DNA from: Lactarius indigo
Lineage: Eukaryota; Basidiomycota; Agaricomycetes; Russulales; Russulaceae
Direction of reading: 5' to 3'
Assembly: GCA_025766275.1 (NCBI GenBank)
Contig: JAFKAC010000026.1
Span: 186,001-250,000, forward strand
Length of the DNA: 64,000 nucleotides
This document shows, piece after piece, positions 32,061 through 42,156 of this stretch (the first letter of the stretch is position 1; every line of letters starts with the position of its first letter). Both the position numbers and the translations under genes were made by a program. Under the pieces are notes generated by a model. The model did no database searches. It saw nothing but the letters and a program-made list of their open reading frames with translations, and was not told the origin of the DNA.

Positions 32061-33186
32061 CTACCCAATATCCTGTCGATCTACCGGAACTGTACGTCCG
32101 TAAACATGGACAGTGCACAACGATGTAGTATCGGCTCCCCAATTACTCCGAATGTCAAGGACGATAACACCAAAGTCAATACCCCATAACAGAGCATTTT
32201 TGGAGACAGGGAACGCTTGGCGCAGAGACCGGGCGGTTATGTCAAAGTCGATCTCGGCCAACGGTAAAAATATGCCTTCCTTTGATATCGGAGATGGTGG
32301 CACCTTTGCGAGGGTGGAAGTAAACGCACGTTGAGACCGGGAAAAGGCCTTCATGTTCGCTTCTCCATCCACCAGGCCCCAGACTATGACTTGGCGAGGA
32401 GCGCGCGAAAGAGAGGCGGTCGAATTAGAAGGCCAGTGATGAATTACAACGTGAGTTGGCATGACATTCGGCTCGTCAAACGCAACGCCGAACATCCCGG
32501 AATTGCCACGAAATGACCAACACACTTCGGTGGTGTTGCTCAAAACTGCAGATGGAGGCACTGAATCGATACCTGACGTTGTCAGTCTTGGAGAAACTAT
32601 GCCACCCTTGTTCAAGGAGGCAAAGTCACGACCAAATGGAACGAGACGTGAGAAGGCAGTCTGATGCCAATCACACTGCCGGCTAGACTGGAGGATAACC
32701 TGGCTGACTTTCGAGGGAAACATACAAGCCAGATGTTGCTCCAAGGAGCGGACAATATTTGAATGGCAGTGGTTGACCAGAAGAAAGCAAAGAATGAAGG
32801 CAACTGTCGAAAACCAGGTTGGCTGGTGCTGTAAGGGCAAAATTATGGGGATGTCGAATTGACACAATGGGTACTGAGAACTCACACGTATGAAAGGGTG
32901 GACCAGATTCGTTCTGTCCTTTTTCCGGCCAGGAATAGCAAGGTCGACCGTTTTGGTTCCTCTAGATAGGTGATAAGAGGCCGCATCTGCAGGAGAAGCG
33001 GTCTCATGGTTGAGACTTGACTCATTGAGAGAAGAGCGCGCTGACAGATAATTAGACAACCAACATGATCAACCTGAAAATTAACGCACTAGGACTCCTG
33101 GTGCTGAATGATATGGCATTAGGTTCGCCGATGCGGAACTGAGAGGCGGTGAATGGAATGGTGGATGAATTTCGGAAGCGGGTCAT
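32061..33186 (-). CDS. SUN-domain protein (339 aa, 3 exons)
   Basis: Exons 33186-33090, 33040-32886 and 32828-32061 total 1020 nt, an exact 340 codons with GT-AG introns of 49 and 57 nt. The start is ATG, MTRFRNSSTIPF. A hydrophobic segment at about residues 87-106 (WFSTVAFILCFLLVNHC) is a likely transmembrane helix. From about residue 165 to the end comes a SUN domain: CWSFRGNSG, PRQVIVWGLVDGE, FLPLAEIDFDI, AFPVSKN, WGIDFGVIVLDIRSNWG and TVHVYG are the family signatures. SUN proteins sit in the inner nuclear membrane or ER and bind KASH or other partners in the lumen. This one is short and lacks a long coiled coil, like the small fungal SUN-domain proteins. A LINE lies 187 bp upstream of the ATG, in opposite orientation. 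Confidence 0.85.
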
Positions 33187-33356
33187 AGGAGTAAAAGTGC
33201 CTTGCGTACGAAGTGGTGGATAGCAGTTGGATAGCAGGAGAGCGAGTGCCAAAAAGCCCGGGGCGCACATTTGCTATGCTGCCACCGCCACCAGTCTGCC
33301 ACCGCGAGTTGCCGAGTCGCTCCCGGGCCGGAATGCCATGGTGAACATTCGTTAGT

Positions 33357-33372
33357 TACAGTGGCGGGTGCC
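33357..33372 (+). repeat. LINE target-site duplication, left copy
   Basis: TACAGTGGCGGGTGCC here is repeated exactly at 41364-41379 after the poly(A) tail. A 16-bp duplication fits target-primed reverse transcription. Confidence 0.95.
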
Positions 33373-34512
33373 GGGGGGACCTTGAACCGTAACCACCATG
33401 TGGCAAAGGTGTTCCCACGCTCTGCGTGGGCAAGGATGGGCTGCAAAAACACAACTTATAGACAACTGCACCCACGGAGAGACACCACCGAACCCCCCCA
33501 AAAAAGAAGAGAAAACCCTCTCTTCGCAACGCCCAAACAAATATAAGTGAAAGAACCCCCCCAAAAAAAGAGAAAGAAATAACGTCAAAGAAAGAACTAT
33601 GATAAAGAGTGAAAACCAACACCAGACATACAACACCGCCGCACCCAACACACACGCACAGCAACACCCGAGAACCTCCACAAAACAGCAACCCAAACAC
33701 GAAAATAACACACAACGAACGAAACACGAGACCACCCACGTTCTATAGAAACCCCCTATACTAAGATACATGTACAACCTACATATACAAAGAGTCAACC
33801 CCCTCCCCAAAAAAAAAAAAAAAAACGAAAAACGAAAACGAAAAAACGGAAGGAGAGAGAGAAGAAGAAAGCCCCCCCAAAAAAAAAAAACACCTAACAA
33901 ATCTCCAGACACGAACAAATGAATAAATGAGAACGCACGACCACAACCGAAAGAAACCAAGCCAAGAATAAACAAATAAACAGAAGCAACCCGACAACTG
34001 TCAAGCACAGACACGTCAGCCTCCCCGAGCACTAGCAGTCCCCCCCCACACACTACCACATACCACCTACACAAGCCCAACCCCGCCCAACCCCCCTGAT
34101 GGCGAACGCCCCCCTCCAGATGCTAGCCTCATACACAACCCCGGTCCAAACACAGCAATCCCAGCCAGCAAGCCCAAGCGGCAACAACAGGAACACCCCA
34201 GGACAAAAACGAAAACGCACCAATGGAGCCCCCCAAGACCCCCAAGAAGACGAGCCACCCCCCCCCCAGAGGTAAGAAAACAACCCTCCCACAAACGCAA
34301 CCGAAAACCCCCCCCCCCACAGACAAGACAACCCACCCCATGATACCCCCCCCCACAGAGACCCCCTCCCCGTATACAACCTCCCTAGATTTAACAGGGA
34401 ACACTCAGCCCCACCTCAACCATCCCCGATAAGCGAAGCCCAGAAGAGAAGAAAACTCCAGAGCCAAACCCAGGAAGAACGGAGCGTCCAACAGCCAAAC
34501 CAAGAACAAGAG
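33373..34512 (+). promoter_or_regulatory. LINE 5' untranslated region
   Basis: It has A runs (33808-33825) and C runs (34256-34267) and almost no G/T-rich segments. LINE 5' UTRs normally carry the internal promoter; none can be pinpointed here. The long antisense ORFs in this region are composition artefacts. Confidence 0.6.
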
Positions 34513-35739
34513 ATGGCAGTAGACGAAGATGCCTCACGCCCTGCCGAACAAACGAGCACACCAACCCCGGCCAACAGCAGAAGGTGGTACAATGATTCCC
34601 CAAGCAACCAGCCCGAAGCACCGCAGAACAACAACAAAGAATACCCAAACTCTGACACAAGGAAGGACGACGTGACAACAGAAGTGGACGAGCAAGAAAA
34701 TGCAAAAACACTAGCACGCCTAATGGCGACGTCAGAGAGATCCCTAGGAGGAAACCCAGCCAACATACCCACCAACCCCCTAGACCGGTACACCGAAGGC
34801 CCGATGCCGGAAATCCATGAAGGGAACCCAATGATGCTTCTCACAGACCTTGACAACACACAAATACAGAATTGGCTAGATCTCCCCACAGGGAAAGTCC
34901 TAGCACGCCCATTTGACACAGAAGTCAACTACCAACCCAACCACTCGAACATAGCGAAGATGCTACTAGCAGCAGCTAAAGAAATCACAGGAGCGACATC
35001 AGCTGCAGTAGCAGCCCCAATCAGAGACAGAAACGCCCCGAGAGGAAGAGGCCACCGTCACCCGATAACCTTCCTAATACATGATATCCCCAAGAAAGAC
35101 GCAGAGTTCCTCCTAGAAAGAAGAGTATGGTCATCAAAAGACATTACCTTTGAAGTAGCCCCGGTAAACGTCAGACGCCCAGACTTCCTCTTCACCATAG
35201 CAGGTTTCACCACGAGTAACCCATCCCATGTGGGAGACAATCTCATAGAAACATGGAATGACCCAATCTCACGTGCGACCCTCCAAATACTAGCTAACAA
35301 GACAACTGAAAAGGAAGAACAACAAAACCGACTCAACCAGATGCTAGAATTCCTAGATTCGGTAACAGTAGTCCACCTGGACGTTAGAAGCGGAGGCGGG
35401 AAAGAAGACCCCCACTTCAACATCTACGCGAACGGTGAAGCTATCGACGACGTTGAAACCTGGCTAGAACTCCGAGAATACCTCAGAAGCCGTGTGTATA
35501 AATCGACGCTATACGGACAAGGAAGGGTCAAAAAAGAAGACTTTGTCTGCAGTCTCTGCCACGGTCGCGACCACCCTAGGGGCCTATGCCCATTCCCACA
35601 AATCCCAGGATGGAATGGGGGAAACCGCACGGTGAAAAGGACCACCCGCATGAACCAATACAGGCTCGAACAACCCCAAAACGGCCAGCGCAACAGAGGA
35701 CCACAAACACCAAGGGGATTCCTCCCCGGAAACGCCTGA
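34513..35739 (+). CDS. LINE ORF1 protein (408 aa)
   Basis: The start is ATG, MAVDEDASRPAEQ. The N-terminal third is polar and probably disordered; the central part is globular. Near the C-terminus is one CCHC knuckle, CSLCHGRDHPRGLC (about residues 345-358), followed by an Arg/Gln-rich tail. ORF1 proteins of Tad-like LINEs bind element RNA and form the ribonucleoprotein needed for transposition. The frame is intact. No coiled coil is obvious. Confidence 0.88.
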   Translation: MAVDEDASRPAEQTSTPTPANSRRWYNDSPSNQPEAPQNNNKEYPNSDTRKDDVTTEVDEQENAKTLARLMATSERSLGGNPANIPTNPLDRYTEGPMPEIHEGNPMMLLTDLDNTQIQNWLDLPTGKVLARPFDTEVNYQPNHSNIAKMLLAAAKEITGATSAAVAAPIRDRNAPRGRGHRHPITFLIHDIPKKDAEFLLERRVWSSKDITFEVAPVNVRRPDFLFTIAGFTTSNPSHVGDNLIETWNDPISRATLQILANKTTEKEEQQNRLNQMLEFLDSVTVVHLDVRSGGGKEDPHFNIYANGEAIDDVETWLELREYLRSRVYKSTLYGQGRVKKEDFVCSLCHGRDHPRGLCPFPQIPGWNGGNRTVKRTTRMNQYRLEQPQNGQRNRGPQTPRGFLPGNA

Positions 35740-36267
35740 CCACCGACACACACAGCAAAACCCCAGAACAGACAACTGACAACAGATACCCGTAGTAAAT
35801 ACACAGACGTACCATACAGACTGATACCATACCAATACCAACCTCCCCGTCTCCATCGTCCCCTCCTTAGAAAACAAACCAATCAAACCCGATAACTCTA
35901 CCGACCCACTACCACACCCCCTTTAAAATCCCCCAATACCCACACACCGTAATAAGCTTAACCTAGACTTAAAAAAAAAAAAAAAGTTTCCAAAAAAAGG
36001 GAGGAAAACGGAAAAAGAGGGGAAAAGAAGAAGGGGTTGATGCAACGCCAGACTACAACCCTCACCAGAACCCACCACCCCTACACACAATACGACACTT
36101 TCCCATGATACCACAGACCACGCCTAGAAACCTCGAGCAAGTCGGTAGACACCATACCGACTCTCGAAGAGTAACAAACAACCATAACCGGACACGTCAT
36201 ACCAACGGTCCGAGAAACGCGAACCAACGCGCAGAAAACACAAACACACCAGAACCTAACACCATGA

Positions 36268-39200
36268 CACCCGGAAAAAAAAGGTTTAAGGAAAAGAACA
36301 AACATTAAAATAGGCTCACTCAACTTAAATGGCCTCCACGTTAACACAGAAAACCAGACCTCCTTTGGAAAATGGTCAGAGATAAATACAACAATGAGAA
36401 ATGAACGCATAGCCATACTGGCGGCCCAAGAAACCCACCTAGACGAACAGAACACTGAAGCTCTACATAAAGCCTTCGGGAAGAGGCTACACATCCTAAA
36501 CTCCCAACCAGAAAATAACCCTCGAACGTCAGCGGGAGTAGCTTTTATACTCAACAAAGACCTAGTAGACACCAAAAAAATCAAAACCCACGAACTGATA
36601 AAAGGAAGAGCATCAGCAATTATACTCACATGGAAGAACAACGAAGAAACCATACTCATAAATCTCTACGCCCCAAACAGAAGAAGCGAGCACCAGACTT
36701 TCTGGGAAAAACTAGAGGAAGAATGGACGAGAAAACAATTCCGAAAACCAGACTTCATCCTAGGAGACTTTAACCTAACAGAAGAACCCATAGACAGAGT
36801 GCCACCCAAACACGACCACGCCGGCGCGATAGATGCCTTTAGAAGCTTCAGACTAAACATGGGAATACAGGACCAATGGAGACACACCTTTCCCAAATCG
36901 AGGGAATACACGTACCGAGCCACAATAAATGGAACACCAATAAAATCCCAATTAGACAGAATTTATGTATCAATAAACAAAGCGAAATTCACCTTCGACT
37001 GGACAATAGGCCCAACCCCAGTTCCCACGGACCATTGGATGGTAACAGTCAAATACGCCCCAAAAGATGCCCCCTATATAGGGGACGGGAGATGGACATG
37101 CCCCCTCAAAATCCTAAAAGACAAAGACTTCATAAAAAAGGTGGAAAAAAGAGGAATCGACCTACAAAACAACATAGAAAACATCCACAGAGGATACACC
37201 GAAAGAACGAACACCAATAACCCACAGACACTTTGGAAGGAATTCAAAATAGACGTGACAAAGTGGGCAGCCTATGGAGCTAAAATCAAACACCACAGAT
37301 GCAGAACAAAAATAAAACAACTCGCCAAAGACCGAGAAGAAACAACAAAAAACCCGAATTTTGAGAAAAACGGAGACCTACAATTACATGAAGCAATCCT
37401 AGCAAACGAAATGGAATACCTAGAAAAAGTCATCAGCCACAACCACAGAGAAAGGATAAAAGCAAAAATTGCCCTACACGGAGAAAGAATTGGGGGGATA
37501 TGGTCCAATCTCAGCAAACCAAGGAAAACGAGAGATGCCATAACACGGCTGAAAATACCCAACACATCCCCACAGCAGTACGAAATAAGATCAGACAGAA
37601 TGGCGGAGCTTGCAAAAAGACACCACGAAACACTTCAGTACGAAGAAGTAGACACAGAACAAAACACAGAAGTAGAAGATAATATAACAGAAATAATGAG
37701 AGAAATCCCGGAAAACCAAAAATTCCCGAAACCAGAGGACTCAAACCTCAACAGAGAAATATCTGAGAAATACGTCGTAGAAGCTCTAAGGCGAGCAAAA
37801 AATGGATCAGCCTCAGGCCTCGACGGCTGCCCATACGAACTATGGAAAGAACTCAAAATCAGGTTCGACCAAATGGAAGAAGAAGACAGACCAGGGTTCG
37901 ACATAACAAAGACACTCACCCACATTTTCCAAGACATACAAAACCATGGCATAGCCCAAGGAACCTTCTTCGCGGACGGTTGGATGTGCCCAATATACAA
38001 GAAAAAGGATACAACCCTAATCGAAAACTATAGACCGATCACACTATTAAACACGGACTACAAACTACTCACCAAGGCACTCTCCCTCCAACTGATCGAA
38101 TCAGCGAAACAGATCATCCATAAAGACCAAGCAGGCTTCATCCCAGGCAGATCAATTTTCGACCACATACGACTCACGAGAATCATGACAAAATTTGCGG
38201 AAGTCTCAGAAAGAAACGGAGCAGTTATTGCCCTAGACCAAGAGAAAGCGTACGACAAAATAACACACAAATACCTGTGGAAAACCCTAGAAGCATTTAA
38301 TATGCCAGAACTATTCATTAAAACAGTCAAATCACTATACGCAGATGCCCACACATCCGTAATCATCAATGGAGAACGAAGCTCACCTTATAAAGTAACA
38401 AGAGGAGTCCGACAAGGCAACCCCCTATCCTGCTTCCTATTCGATATAGGCATCGAACCCCTGGCCTGCCTAATCCGGAACACCAATGCCCTTAAAGGCT
38501 ACCGCATACCGGGACTAGAGGAAAAATTAATAGTAAATCTATTTGCAGACGACACAGTACTATACCTAAGCGCCAACGACCGATACGACCAAGCCCTTCG
38601 AATACTAGATAAGTGGTGCAAGGCGTCAGGCGCGAAATTTAATATAGAAAAGACAGAAATAGTCCCAATTGGAACACAGACCCACCGAGAAGAAATGATC
38701 CGAACACGCAAGCTCAACCCAGAAGACCAACCAATAGACGAAAAAGTCCACATAGCACAAGATGGAGAAGCAATCCGCTCCCTTGGAGCATGGATTGGGA
38801 ACAACGCAATAGAGACAAGACCATGGGAACCCATAATTGACCTAGTACGCAGCGATTTTGATCGCTTCAAATCACTACACCCAACTCTAGATGGGAAACG
38901 CCTGATAGTACAATTAGTGGTTGGAGGACGCACCCAATTCCTAACTAAGGCCCAAGGAATGCCGGATCAAATAAGAGAAACACTAACGAAAGAAATTAAA
39001 CGCTTCATATGGGAAGACGATGACCACGTACCCCGTCTAAGCCTAAACCACCTGGAAAAACCAAGAGAACAAGGCGGCATCAAGCTCCTAGACCTAAAAG
39101 CCAGAAATGAAGCGGTTGAACTAATCTGGCTAAGGGATTACCTGAACATAACACCAACACGCGCAACATGGGCCTTCGTAATGGATATCCTAATAAATGA

Positions 39201-41160
39201 AACAACCCCCAAGAACCTAAGCGAACACACAAGGCAGAACGCCTTCCTACAAAAATGGAACATACCAACAAGAGGAAGGAAAGCAATACGCCTAGGCGAT
39301 GACACCCTACGCATGATCAAAACAGCAAAGAAATACAATGCAGCCTTCGCACCAATAAACCTCTCCCGAGAACTCAGAGAACAGCTACCAGCCTGGCAAC
39401 ACCTAGGAATAGAAAAAACGATCCCTCAGAACCCACAATCAAGATGCCTGAAACATAACCATAAGTCGACAAAAATCAGAGACCTACTAACAATAACAGA
39501 CAGACTCAAAGGAACATACGAAAGAGGATTACATCACCCAGTCTTCTCGTGCCACTGCACCGACTGCTCAAAAGATAGAGAAAATGGATGCGAAAATCCA
39601 CAACGCTGCGCCTTAGAAGCGCAAAAAAGAATAGACAGAATAACACCAAAACTAAACCCCAAAAGAAAACCAAACCAAGACTACCTGACACGTCCAAGAT
39701 CACGGATCCAAAATAGCCAACAAGCACAAGAAGACAGTGATGAAGAACAAGGAACCACCTTCAACCCATCCGTAACGGAAAAATCCAATCTCTCAGACTG
39801 CTTCAGAATTTTTGTAAACACAGACAGAATAACCAACATACCAGCGGAACGACAACCCCCACCGAGAGGCATAACCCTCCCAGAGGAAAAGATCACGGTC
39901 TACACAGACGGATCCTGCCTAAACAATGGAAAAATGAATGCCAAGTGTGGAAGCGGAATATGGTTTGAAGAAGGAAGCGAACATAACCTAGCACTGAGAA
40001 TCCCAGGTAAAACCCAATCAAACCAAATTGGGGAACTAGCAGCAGTCGCAGCCGCTTTGGAAAAAGCCCCAACCTATGCACCCCTCAAGATAATAACCGA
40101 CTCAAAATATGTGATTGACGGCCTGACAACACACCTAAGAAAATGGGAAGACAGAGGTTGGATAGGAGTCAAAAACAGCACATGGTTCAAAAGAGCAGCG
40201 TACCTCCTGAGAAGACGAACAGCCCCAACGAAATTTCAATGGGTGAAAGGACACAACGGAAACCTAGGCAATGAAAGGAGTGACCAATTAGCCAAGCAAG
40301 GAGCAAGCAAAGAGGAAACAGACAACATAGAAACGAGCATCCCTGCCCATTTCGACTTACAAGGAGCAAAACTCTCCGCAATTACACAAGCCATCGCCTA
40401 TAGAGGTATAAGAGAACTCGCACACACAAATGAAAGGAAAACAACAAACACCAACCTAGAAAAAGTAAGACAAGACATCACCGAGAGAACAGGAACGACA
40501 GAAACAGACGAATCCATCTGGAATAACATAAGAAAACAACCAGTAAGACCCAAAATTCAACAATACCTCTACAAGACGCTCCACGGAACCCACAAAATAG
40601 GGCGCTACTGGCTGAACATCCCAAACTACGAGGACAGAGCCACATGCCAGACATGCAGTGAAGATGAATCAATGGAACACATACTGATATCCTGTGACCA
40701 CCAAACAAACCGCACCATATGGGAAAAAGCAAAAAACCTGTGGCCCCACAGCCCAGAAACCTGGCCGGAACTATCCCTAGGCACAATAATAGGATGTAAC
40801 ACACTAGACGTCAAAACACCCCAAAAGACAAAAGACCAGAATGGACGAACGATAACAACCATAGGCCATGACCCAGGAGCAACACGCCTGCTCAAGATCA
40901 TCATCTCCGAATCAGCCTACCTGATTTGGACCCTGAGATGTGAAAGAAACATCCGTGGTAAATCACACACGGGAAGAGAAGTCGAGAGCATATGGCTCAA
41001 AACAATCAACAGGAGACTATCCGAAGATAGAACGACAGCAACGAAAGTGCTACGGAAAAAATATTACATAAACATCGTGAGGAACACATGGCACAGAGCA
41101 CTTCATAAGAGGCACCGTGACCTCCCAAGAGATTGGATGAATCGAAACGTGGTTTTTTAG
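36268..41160 (+). CDS. LINE ORF2: AP endonuclease, reverse transcriptase, RNase H
   Basis: The first in-frame ATG is 36394, but the AP-endonuclease motif IKIGSLNLNGL lies upstream at 36304-36336 in the same open frame, which opens at 36268. The true start is therefore not a plain in-frame ATG. Counting from 36394: endonuclease motifs AAQETHLDEQ, LGDFNLTEEP, SQLDRIYVS and TDHWMV; reverse transcriptase with LFADDTVLY (Asp 719-720); RNase H with VYTDGSC (Asp about 1172), IGELAAV, ITDSKYV and NERSDQLA, a full D-E-D-D set; and a C-terminal CQTCSEDESMEHILISC zinc motif (CX2CX7HX4C, from Cys 1418). The endonuclease nicks target DNA and the RT copies the LINE RNA from the nick. There are no internal stops, so the copy may be active if translation starts properly. 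Confidence 0.93.
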   Translation, partial: HPEKKGLRKRTNIKIGSLNLNGLHVNTENQTSFGKWSEINTTMRNERIAILAAQETHLDEQNTEALHKAFGKRLHILNSQPENNPRTSAGVAFILNKDLVDTKKIKTHELIKGRASAIILTWKNNEETILINLYAPNRRSEHQTFWEKLEEEWTRKQFRKPDFILGDFNLTEEPIDRVPPKHDHAGAIDAFRSFRLNMGIQDQWRHTFPKSREYTYRATINGTPIKSQLDRIYVSINKAKFTFDWTIGPTPVPTDHWMVTVKYAPKDAPYIGDGRWTCPLKILKDKDFIKKVEKRGIDLQNNIENIHRGYTERTNTNNPQTLWKEFKIDVTKWAAYGAKIKHHRCRTKIKQLAKDREETTKNPNFEKNGDLQLHEAILANEMEYLEKVISHNHRERIKAKIALHGERIGGIWSNLSKPRKTRDAITRLKIPNTSPQQYEIRSDRMAELAKRHHETLQYEEVDTEQNTEVEDNITEIMREIPENQKFPKPEDSNLNREISEKYVVEALRRAKNGSASGLDGCPYELWKELKIRFDQMEEEDRPGFDITKTLTHIFQDIQNHGIAQGTFFADGWMCPIYKKKDTTLIENYRPITLLNTDYKLLTKALSLQLIESAKQIIHKDQAGFIPGRSIFDHIRLTRIMTKFAEVSERNGAVIALDQEKAYDKITHKYLWKTLEAFNMPELFIKTVKSLYADAHTSVIINGERSSPYKVTRGVRQGNPLSCFLFDIGIEPLACLIRNTNALKGYRIPGLEEKLIVNLFADDTVLYLSANDRYDQALRILDKWCKASGAKFNIEKTEIVPIGTQTHREEMIRTRKLNPEDQPIDEKVHIAQDGEAIRSLGAWIGNNAIETRPWEPIIDLVRSDFDRFKSLHPTLDGKRLIVQLVVGGRTQFLTKAQGMPDQIRETLTKEIKRFIWEDDDHVPRLSLNHLEKPREQGGIKLLDLKARNEAVELIWLRDYLNITPTRATWAFVMDILINETTPKNLSEHTRQNAFLQKWNIPTRGRKAIRLGDDTLRMIKTAKKYNAAFAPINLSRELREQLPAWQHLGIEKTIPQNPQSRCLKHNHKSTKIRDLLTITDRLKGTYERGLHHPVFSCHCTDCSKDRENGCENPQRCALEAQKRIDRITPKLNPKRKPNQDYLTRPRSRIQNSQQAQEDSDEEQGTTFNPSVTEKSNLSDCFRIFVNTDRITNIPAERQPPPRGITLPEEKITVYTDGSCLNNGKMNAKCGSGIWFEEGSEHNLALRIPGKTQSNQIGELAAVAAALEKAPTYAPLKIITDSKYVIDGLTTHLRKWEDRGWIGVKNSTWFKRAAYLLRRRTAPTKFQWVKGHNGNLGNERSDQLAKQGASKEETDNIETSIPAHFDLQGAKLSAITQAIAYRGIRELAHTNERKTTNTNLEKVRQDITERTGTTETDESIWNNIRKQPVRPKIQQYLYKTLHGTHKIGRYWLNIPNYEDRATCQTCSEDESMEHILISCDHQTNRTIWEKAKNLWPHSPETWPELSLGTIIGCNTLDVKTPQKTKDQNGRTITTIGHDPGATRLLKIIISESAYLIWTLRCERNIRGKSHTGREVESIWLKTINRRLSEDRTTATKVLRKKYYINIVRNTWHRALHKRHRDLPRDWMNRNVVF

Positions 41161-41363
41161 TGGGTAGTAGGTTCTACCGGGTACCCTCCCAAGCACTTGA
41201 GTCCCACACTACCCAACCGGGTGTGCGTCAAAGCATTTTTCCTCGTTTTCGAGCCTCCGAGGTTCGCATCAGCGCATTAGGTAGGATTGTTAGGTAACAT
41301 AGTTACTATCCTTCGCTGCCTAATACATCGCTTGTCCAAAAAAAAAAAAAAAAAAAAAAAAAA
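41161..41363 (+). promoter_or_regulatory. LINE 3' UTR with stem-loops and poly(A) tail
   Basis: TGGGTAGT (41161-41168) can pair with ACTACCCA (41208-41215). A second hairpin spans 41277-41323 (TTAGGTAGGAT pairing with ATCC and TGCCTAA). Poly(A) occupies about 41339-41363. Such 3' structures are used by some LINE reverse transcriptases to recognise their RNA. Confidence 0.6.
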
Positions 41364-41379
41364 TACAGTGGCGGGTGCC

Positions 41380-42156
41380 TAAGTTCGCAGGCGCCGGAGC
41401 GCGAGTGCGCGGCGTGGATTACGATGGAGCTTATCAGCTTGCCGCGTGGCGCCGGCGTGGATCTCGCGAGATCCGGTGGGGGAAGGTGAGTGTCTATGGT
41501 GAGTGAGCTCGGCGTGTTTGGGTGGGCGTTGTTTGGGGAGGGATGGGAGGTGCAGGAGGTGCAGGCGGGATGGTTGGTGCGGGCTAAGGCCGACGAAGGT
41601 GGCATCGCAGCGGGATTTGGCGAGTTGGACAGTGTGCTGGTAGACTAAAGGTGAGTTAACGTCGGGTTAGTAGTATTCGATTCCGTCTGACAAAAATTGT
41701 CGTAGAGAAAGTCGTAGAGGATTTCAAGAATCTTTCATTTTTGCGGAACGTACAGCTGTGTAACTGCAGGATGTCCCTTCTTGGTGTGATCTGATATGTA
41801 GATACGGGATGATCGAATGTTTCCTAGACCAGTAAGATTCGTCGCTTTTAACAGTCACAATATCTCATCCATAAGTGACCGACTGGCGTCGACCTTAGCA
41901 AAAAAATAAGAACGCATCGATTTAATCTTTTTTTTTCTATCTTTTGCTTAGGAGAGGGGACGCCATCACGTCCAGAAGTCCGCGAGGCGAATACATGGTG
42001 CGGACGATGAGGGACACAAAAGTTTGGAACAGGGGTGGTCATGGTGCGCTGGGAGTCACGCGCATGTTGCTCAATCCGTCGGACTGTGCTGGGAGACATG
42101 GCTAACAGGGGACAATCTGGTTTCTTGCGCGTGGAGGTAACGATAATACTATTAAA
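41380..42156. other. Intergenic stretch
   Basis: No supported gene. GC-rich DNA follows the LINE to about 41600, and plain sequence continues to the 3' end of the minus-strand gene at 42157. Confidence 0.5.

Larger units (their letters stand above)
33373..41363 (+). mobile_element. Complete Tad-like LINE with AP endonuclease, RT and RNase H
   Basis: The 7,991-bp element starts GGGGGGACC after the left duplication and ends in about 25 A residues before the right duplication. It has a ~1.1-kb 5' UTR with A and C runs, ORF1 (34513-35739), ORF2 (frame 36268-41160) and a structured 3' UTR. The combination of a CCHC ORF1, AP endonuclease, RT and a cellular-type RNase H in ORF2 fits the Tad1 clade of fungal LINEs. 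The plus strand is strongly A+C rich throughout, unlike the surrounding host DNA. Confidence 0.95.

Noticed and set aside
33352..34379. Several minus-strand ORFs rich in Phe, Gly, Cys and Val (for example 33352-34080)
   Set aside because: They are antisense to the A/C-rich LINE 5' UTR, where stop codons are rare because of composition.
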